The notes beneath the pieces were generated by a model. That model was given only the letters and a program-made list of their open reading frames with translations, searched no databases and had not been told where the DNA came from. From contig MU405211.1 of the NCBI GenBank assembly GCA_022836615.1, positions 574,107-638,106 of the forward strand: a DNA stretch of 64,000 nucleotides, read 5' to 3'. Positions 58,001 to 64,000 of this stretch are shown here, piece by piece; position 1 is the first letter of the stretch; each line of letters opens with the position of its first letter. The position numbers and the translations under genes are program-made. This stretch comes from Annulohypoxylon bovei var. microspora. Taxonomy: Eukaryota > Ascomycota > Sordariomycetes > Xylariales > Hypoxylaceae.

Positions 58001-61000
58001 ATAATATGGTTTTAAATTATCCCCGAAATTAATTATAAACATTTATTTTTTTTTAATTTTAATAATACGCCTTTCATTTTAATCGAAATTTATAAGCATT
58101 ACTTTATTTAATTTTATTTAATTAAAGGCGTTAACATATTATTTACTTAAATAATAATAATACTTTAAATTTTATTTTCACTTTTTTCCATTAATTATTA
58201 ATAAAATTTATATTCCATTAAAAGATTCTTAGCGTTAAAGCATATTTAAGTAAATACCTTTAATATAATTAATATATTTAAGTATTTTTTAAGAATTTTT
58301 AATTTAATTTAATGGTTAAAATAATTATAAAATCCTTAATTACGTTATAATTTAAGCAAGTAAAGTATTTTGTAATAAATATATTACTTTAAAGTTAAAA
58401 ATAACTTAAAATTTTTAATAAAATTCAAGTTTTATAATACCGCTTTTATTTAAGCTTAAGTAAGCTTTAATATTATTATAAAATAATAATTTATTTTTTA
58501 TAATTTCATATACGATGATTTTCGGGTAATTTAATATAATAAAAATAAACTTTTATTAACTTATATTTTATTTTATAAAATTTATAAATTTAAGGTTAAA
58601 ATTTATTAAATAATTTAATTAATTAAATACGTTTTTTTAATATAAAAATCTTTTTTTTGCAAATTTAATGAAAATGTGGCAAATAATGATTGTAATTTTA
58701 AAGTAATAAATTAAAATACCTTTAATATTAAAAATAAAGTAAATTATTTTAAATAAATAAATAAATACGGGCACATTTACGGTTTATTATATAATAATAT
58801 TTATAATTAAATGTTTAAGTTAATTATAATGTAATTACTTTTAACTTAAAATTAATTAAGTTAACGTATATTATTTTATTTAAAAAAAATAATAAAATTA
58901 CTTTATTAAATTTAATATAATACATTATTTACATGCATAATATTTATTTAACATTTAATTAATATTATATAATTAATATAAATGGATAATAAAAGGAATA
59001 ATTATTATTTTTTATATAAGAAAATGTAAAAGTATTAAAATATAATAATAATTTATTTTAAACTTTTTTTATTAATAAAACCAACATTTATATATAATAA
59101 TATAATTTAATAAATAAAATAAATATCATTGGAAAGGCTTTTAAAATCTTATAATAAAGTGGGTAAATAAACTTAAATAAACATTTATTATTATTTATTA
59201 ATTATATTCATTTAATTAACTTATAATTACACTTTAATATAAACTTTTAATTATATATTTAAATTAAATTAAAATATCTTTTATTATTATCGTTATTTTC
59301 CATTAATATATTAAATAACCTTGGATAACCGGAAATAAACATTAAAATAATATAAAATAAAAGAAAATAAATAATTACCACTTTTTAATACGTTAAAGAA
59401 ATTAATTTTTAACTTAATATATAATTTATAAAAAAACTTTAAATTAATTATTTTAATAATCATTTTATATAATTTTAATATGGTTAATTAAATGGGATAA
59501 AACGTTTAATTTATTTTTAAAAGTTTTAAAAATCTCAGAAATTTTAAAAGTTTTAAACGTTAATTTAATATTATTAAAATAACCATTAAAACTTTTTTTA
59601 TTATTTTTATTACTTAAAATGTTAAAAGTAAAACTTATTAATTTTAACATTAATTTATTATTATTTAAATGATTAAAACTTTAAAATAATTTAATTACAT
59701 TTTTTAACCGATTGTATTTAAGTTTTTTTATACGTAAACGGTTATATTAATGTTTACACTTTTAATTAAAATTATGGTTTTTATTTAAAAACTTGGAATT
59801 ATGATTAAAATTAAACATTTAATACTTAAAATTAAAATTCTTATATTCGGAATTAAAATGGTTATTAAGATTTAAAAAATATTTATTTATTATATATTAT
59901 TTAAAAAGCTCATTTTTAATTTTACGTTTTTAATTATAATTAAGTTCATTATAATTAAAATTAAAATTAAAATTATTATTAAATTTTATAAAGTATTTAT
60001 TATCATTATATATCTTGGATTTTTTAATTAAAAATCCTTTTTTATTTAAAAATTTACGTTTATTACCGTTTAAAAAGGTATTTTTTATTAAAACATTATT
60101 AAATTATAAAATGGTATAAATGTTAATTAATGGTTACTTGTATTGGTTTTCCGTTTTATTAAAAGAATAATTTTCATTATAACATTTATAAAAACAAAGT
60201 TTAAAGGCTTTTAAACTTCCCGTGAAAAGTAAGAATATTAAAGTTTAAAAAAAAAATTAAACGAAGTGAATAAAAATATATTTACAAAATATTTTATATA
60301 ATTTATGGAATTTTACATTATAATAATTTATTATTAAATTTAAGGTAAATATTATTCTTTTATTTATAGCTTTAAATATATAATATAATAATGCGGTACG
60401 CTTTTTATCACGTTTAAAAAATAAAACTAAGTAAGTTTTATTTAATAAATAATGTATTAACGGCGATAAAAATATTACATTATTATAATTTATATTTTAT
60501 ATTACTTTAAAATTAACGTTCGTATTATATTTCGTAATATTTTTAAGTATTATTTATTATTAATAAATAAAAAGGATTATATGCATAAAATTTACGCATA
60601 TAAAACGTAAAATAAAACGACATGGTTCGATATATTAATTAAAATTGTTCCATTTAAACGTAAATCTTTCATTTAATAAATTTTTAAATTTTTATTATAA
60701 AGATAAAAGCTTATGTAACATTACTTAATAATAAAAATTAAAAACGATAAAATATAAATTTATGGAAAATTTATTATTAATAACGAAAAATAAAATAATA
60801 ACATTAATTAATATATTTTTTTCATTATATTTTAATACATGAAAATAATATAAATTTTTATATAAAATACCATTAATAAATATTTTAATGGGTCCGCTGG
60901 TTTTATAAATATTAAAATATAAATATAAAAAATTTAAAAAATATATTATTAATTTAATTATTACTTTAAGGTTATTTTTTTTTAACATTGCTTTTTTGGT

Positions 61001-61709
61001 TATATTTATCGTCGATGTTAATGATTTAATTAATTTTAAATTAAAGGTAAACTTTGGTACCGTGGATGTTAATAATTTTTACATTAACGGTTATTAATTT
61101 AATAATTATTAATTTAATAATTATTAATATATTAATGGTTAACGAATGGTAATTAAACATTATTAATTTAAAGATCATTTATCGAAAACATTTATTTATT
61201 ATAAACACTTTCATTATTATTTTAAACATTTTTAATTACAATATAATACATATAATAAACGACATTATAATAAACACTTTTAAAGTTTAAAACATTAAAT
61301 ATTAACATTAAAAAAAACCCATGGTAATTTAAATAATTAATAAAAATACTTTTATTCATTTATATCGCAAGTTTTCTTTGCAAAATAATTATCATTTCGT
61401 TTTAAAAATTTTTATTATATATAAAATGTTAAAATTATTCCATATTAATTATTAAATCGTTAAGTTATATTATAATATATTAAAATTAATATAAAAACTA
61501 AAGATTTAATAAAATAATAAAAGAAAAGTAATGTATATTTAAAATAATATTTTTTAATAATAATTTAAAAAATAAATTAATAATTAATAATAATAACCAA
61601 GTATTTAAATAATTTTAAATTTTATAAAAAGAAGCAAAAGAATGTTTTTTAAATCGGGTAATAATTTACATTAAAATAAACCCACATTTTCCTTTTTTTA
61701 AAATTCATT

Positions 61710-61833
61710 CCATTTATTTCACTTTTTTATATTTATATATATATATTTACATAAATATTATTAATTCATTTCCATTTATTTCACTTTTTTATATTTATAT
61801 ATATATATTTACATAAATATCATTAATTTATTA
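61710..61833. repeat. 62-bp direct tandem duplication inside the AT-rich block
   Basis: Two head-to-tail copies (61710-61771 and 61772-61833) both start CCATTTATTTCACTTTTTT. They are identical over the first 49 bases and differ afterwards at a TAT/CAT-type position (T at 61759 against C at 61821) and at TTCATT against TTTATT. Both of these differences are CpA/TpA transitions. Confidence 0.85.
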
Positions 61834-64000
61834 TTTATTATTATAAAATTATTTACATAAAAATAATTAATTTAAATATTAAATTTAATTAAAGTTAATT
61901 ATTTTATAAAAATTAAACATAACTTTAAATAAATTTATATAAAAATAATATACATATATTTATTCGAATGAAATAATTAATTAAATATAAAACCACTTTA
62001 TACCGGAATAATAAAAAACCCGAGTTTTATTTCGTTTATTTAATATATTATTATTTATTTTTTTTTAAAAAAACCTTCGTGTTTTAATGATAAAATAAAC
62101 GCCGCTTAAATGGTGTTTACTTTATTATAAAACCTTTTTAACTTATGTATACGGTTATTTCATAACTTAAAACTTTAAATATAAAGTTATTATTAAAGTT
62201 ATTATAATTAAAAATAAAGGTATATAAATTGTATAATATATTAAAATAAATTATTCCATTTAAATAAAACGTGTTTTTAATAAGAAAAAAAGTTAATATA
62301 ATAACTTAAACCTTAATAATATAAATTAAAATATCATTATATATATAATATGTAAATACTTTAATTAAATATTTAAATAAAAGTCATTTTAATATTTTCC
62401 GTTTTTAACGAATAAATTAAATTCATTATTATATATAATATATTAAAACTTTTCGAAACTTATTTAATTTAATTAAAATATTAATCGTTAATCGGTTAAA
62501 ATTAAAGTAAAATGGATGGTTTTTACGTTATACGTTTTTACGCCGGTTATTCGGGACTTCGTACGAATTAATTAATTTATAAAAATTAAAACACACTTAT
62601 ATAATTCCAAGGTTTAAAAATTACATATAATTTTTATCGTAATAATATTAATATAATATTAACATTATAAAATAATTTTAAAAATAAAATGTTTACTTAT
62701 ATTATTTATTATTATTTTTTAATATAATTAACACGATATATTAAATTTACATTATTATTAAATATAATGTTTTTTATTATTCATTAATAAGCCTTTTATA
62801 ATACCCACGTTTAAATGATTCTAATGGTTTATAAATATTATATTTAAGATTTAATAATTTTTTATTAATTTAAATAATTAAAACATTATGGTTTTTACAT
62901 GGCTTATTATTTCAAGCCTTTTCCATGTTTATTAATTAAATGCTTTTACTTTTTTAATATATTATTAAATTATTTTCGTTTTAATTGTTTTTATTTTCGG
63001 AATTAATAAAATTAACGAAAAATTAATTAACCTTTTGTTTTTTATTATTAAAAAGAAATGTAAAAAGTGTTTTATTAAATATATAGCTTAAAGTTATAAG
63101 AATTATAATAATAATATTCATATAAAAAGCCGAATTTTAATTAATTAAAGTAAACTTAACTTAAAAAATTAAATATTATTATAATTTTAATGAATTAATA
63201 TTTTAAAAAAGTTAAATTTAACGGATAACTTTATTAAAAATGTTCCGGGTTTCATAAAAAACGATTAATTTTTTCGTTTTAAAGAATTTTTTAATAAATT
63301 AAACCTACGAACCACGGTATTTTTTTCGTATAATAATCGTATAAACATTTAAAATTTTTTTATTTATATTAAATAAATTAATAAAATTAACACATTAATG
63401 CATTTCAAGGGTTACGAAATATTCGATTAATATAAAATTTTTTTCATAAAATATTAATGGTAAATTAATTACGAAAATGGTTTAACGGAATTTATTATTT
63501 TAAAACATTTTAAAGTAAAAGCCCCGGAAATCACATTTTAATTTAATAAATTAAATTATTATATTAATTTAAAAATCGGTAATAATAAATTAAATTCGCT
63601 TAAAATTTTATTTTATAATGTTTAATTTTTTATTAATAATAAAACATAATTAAAATTTATATACGAATAAATAAAATTAAAATTTACGTGCGAATGTGTG
63701 GGTTAACATTATACGGGATTTTTTTATTTATTTTTTTCGAAAAAAAAGTTATTTAAATTTTCTTTTTTTATTACGGATCGGGGCTTTTATTAAGGTATTT
63801 AATAAAATATAACCTTAATAATTATAAAATAATTACTCGTATTAATTTAATGGTAATTAAATTAAGTAATAAGGTTATTTATATAAAAAAAATCGTGGTT
63901 AATTTACGATTTATAAAATTAATTATAAGTTATTAAAAGTTAACGTTAAAAGCGTTAACTTTAAATAAATTAAAAACCTTAATATTTCCTTTTTTTTCGA

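Larger units (their letters stand above)
54331..64000. repeat. Extremely AT-rich block, probably RIP-mutated repeat DNA (continues past window end)
   Basis: From about 54,331 to the end almost every line is 80-90% A+T, with an abrupt left edge. The few open frames (for example at 59465 and 60725) are chance frames of Lys, Asn, Ile, Leu and Phe codons. In a hand count of 57,601-57,840, about half of the remaining C are in CpG and few in CpA, the pattern left by repeat-induced point mutation, which prefers CpA; other sub-stretches are more mixed. This could be decayed transposons, a pericentromeric or other heterochromatic isochore. No telomere repeat, transposase or reverse transcriptase could be read. 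Confidence 0.8.

Noticed and set aside
59465..60988. Short minus-strand frames in the AT-rich block
   Set aside because: They consist of Lys/Asn/Ile/Leu/Phe codons, as any 85% A+T sequence would give.
54331..64000. Mitochondrial origin of the AT-rich segment
   Set aside because: No mitochondrial gene, tRNA or rRNA could be read, and the density of stop codons in all frames with residual CpG fits RIP-type nuclear DNA better.
1..64000. CRISPR array, telomere repeats, 5S rRNA
   Set aside because: No regularly spaced identical repeats with unique spacers, no TTAGGG/CCCTAA tract and no 5S core sequence were seen; CRISPR would not be expected in a fungal chromosome.

Overview
The window looks like nuclear DNA of a filamentous ascomycete (Pezizomycotina, most like a Sordariomycete; Xylariales is a guess). 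The evidence is short introns (about 53-253 nt) with CTAAC-like branch points, typical fungal orthologues (KAR9, an Sgs1/QDE-3-type RecQ, hxB, CDC6, a CON-8-like small protein), long gene-free stretches rich in TACCTAGGTA-like palindromes, and an extremely AT-rich block that looks like RIP-mutated repeat DNA.

Left part (1-23 kb): the 3' end of a conserved membrane protein gene (+); an acidic/basic low-complexity protein (-) whose open frame runs into the end of a PRA1-family gene (-); about 2.9 kb without genes but with a pair of strong hairpins near 3.3 kb; a 1,813-residue RecQ helicase (+, three exons); KAR9 (-); a conserved fungal protein of unknown function (+); and the 26S proteasome ATPase RPT4 (+, four exons).

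Middle part (23-45 kb): 5.3 kb without genes; GFA1 (+, five exons, the first coding only 5 nt); the 20S proteasome subunit beta-7/PRE4 (-, three exons) divergent from an HCNGP/SAP30BP-like gene (+, three exons); a probable mitochondrial protein (-); a 71-residue three-exon CON-8-like gene (+) too short for simple ORF calling; then 4.4 kb without genes that holds several clusters of stem-loops and degenerate tandem repeats; and an orphan 457-residue protein (-).

Right part (46-64 kb): molybdenum cofactor sulfurase (-, with a GC-AG intron) and CDC6 (+), divergent across an 810-bp region that carries GATA cores on the sulfurase side and MluI cell-cycle boxes on the CDC6 side; a Baeyer-Villiger-type flavin monooxygenase (-); then from about 54.33 kb to the end roughly 9.7 kb of very AT-rich sequence without credible genes.

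Nearly all genes are housekeeping: DNA replication and repair (RecQ, CDC6), proteasome (RPT4, PRE4), chitin precursor supply (GFA1), microtubule/spindle positioning (KAR9), cofactor maturation (hxB). The monooxygenase at the edge of the AT-rich block is the only accessory-looking enzyme. I did not recognise a wholly new multi-gene system. The most unexplained structure is the tandem stem-loop array at 41.05-41.19 kb and the paired hairpins at 3.26-3.36 kb. Exon structures below were derived by hand from splice consensus, reading-frame phase and family conservation.
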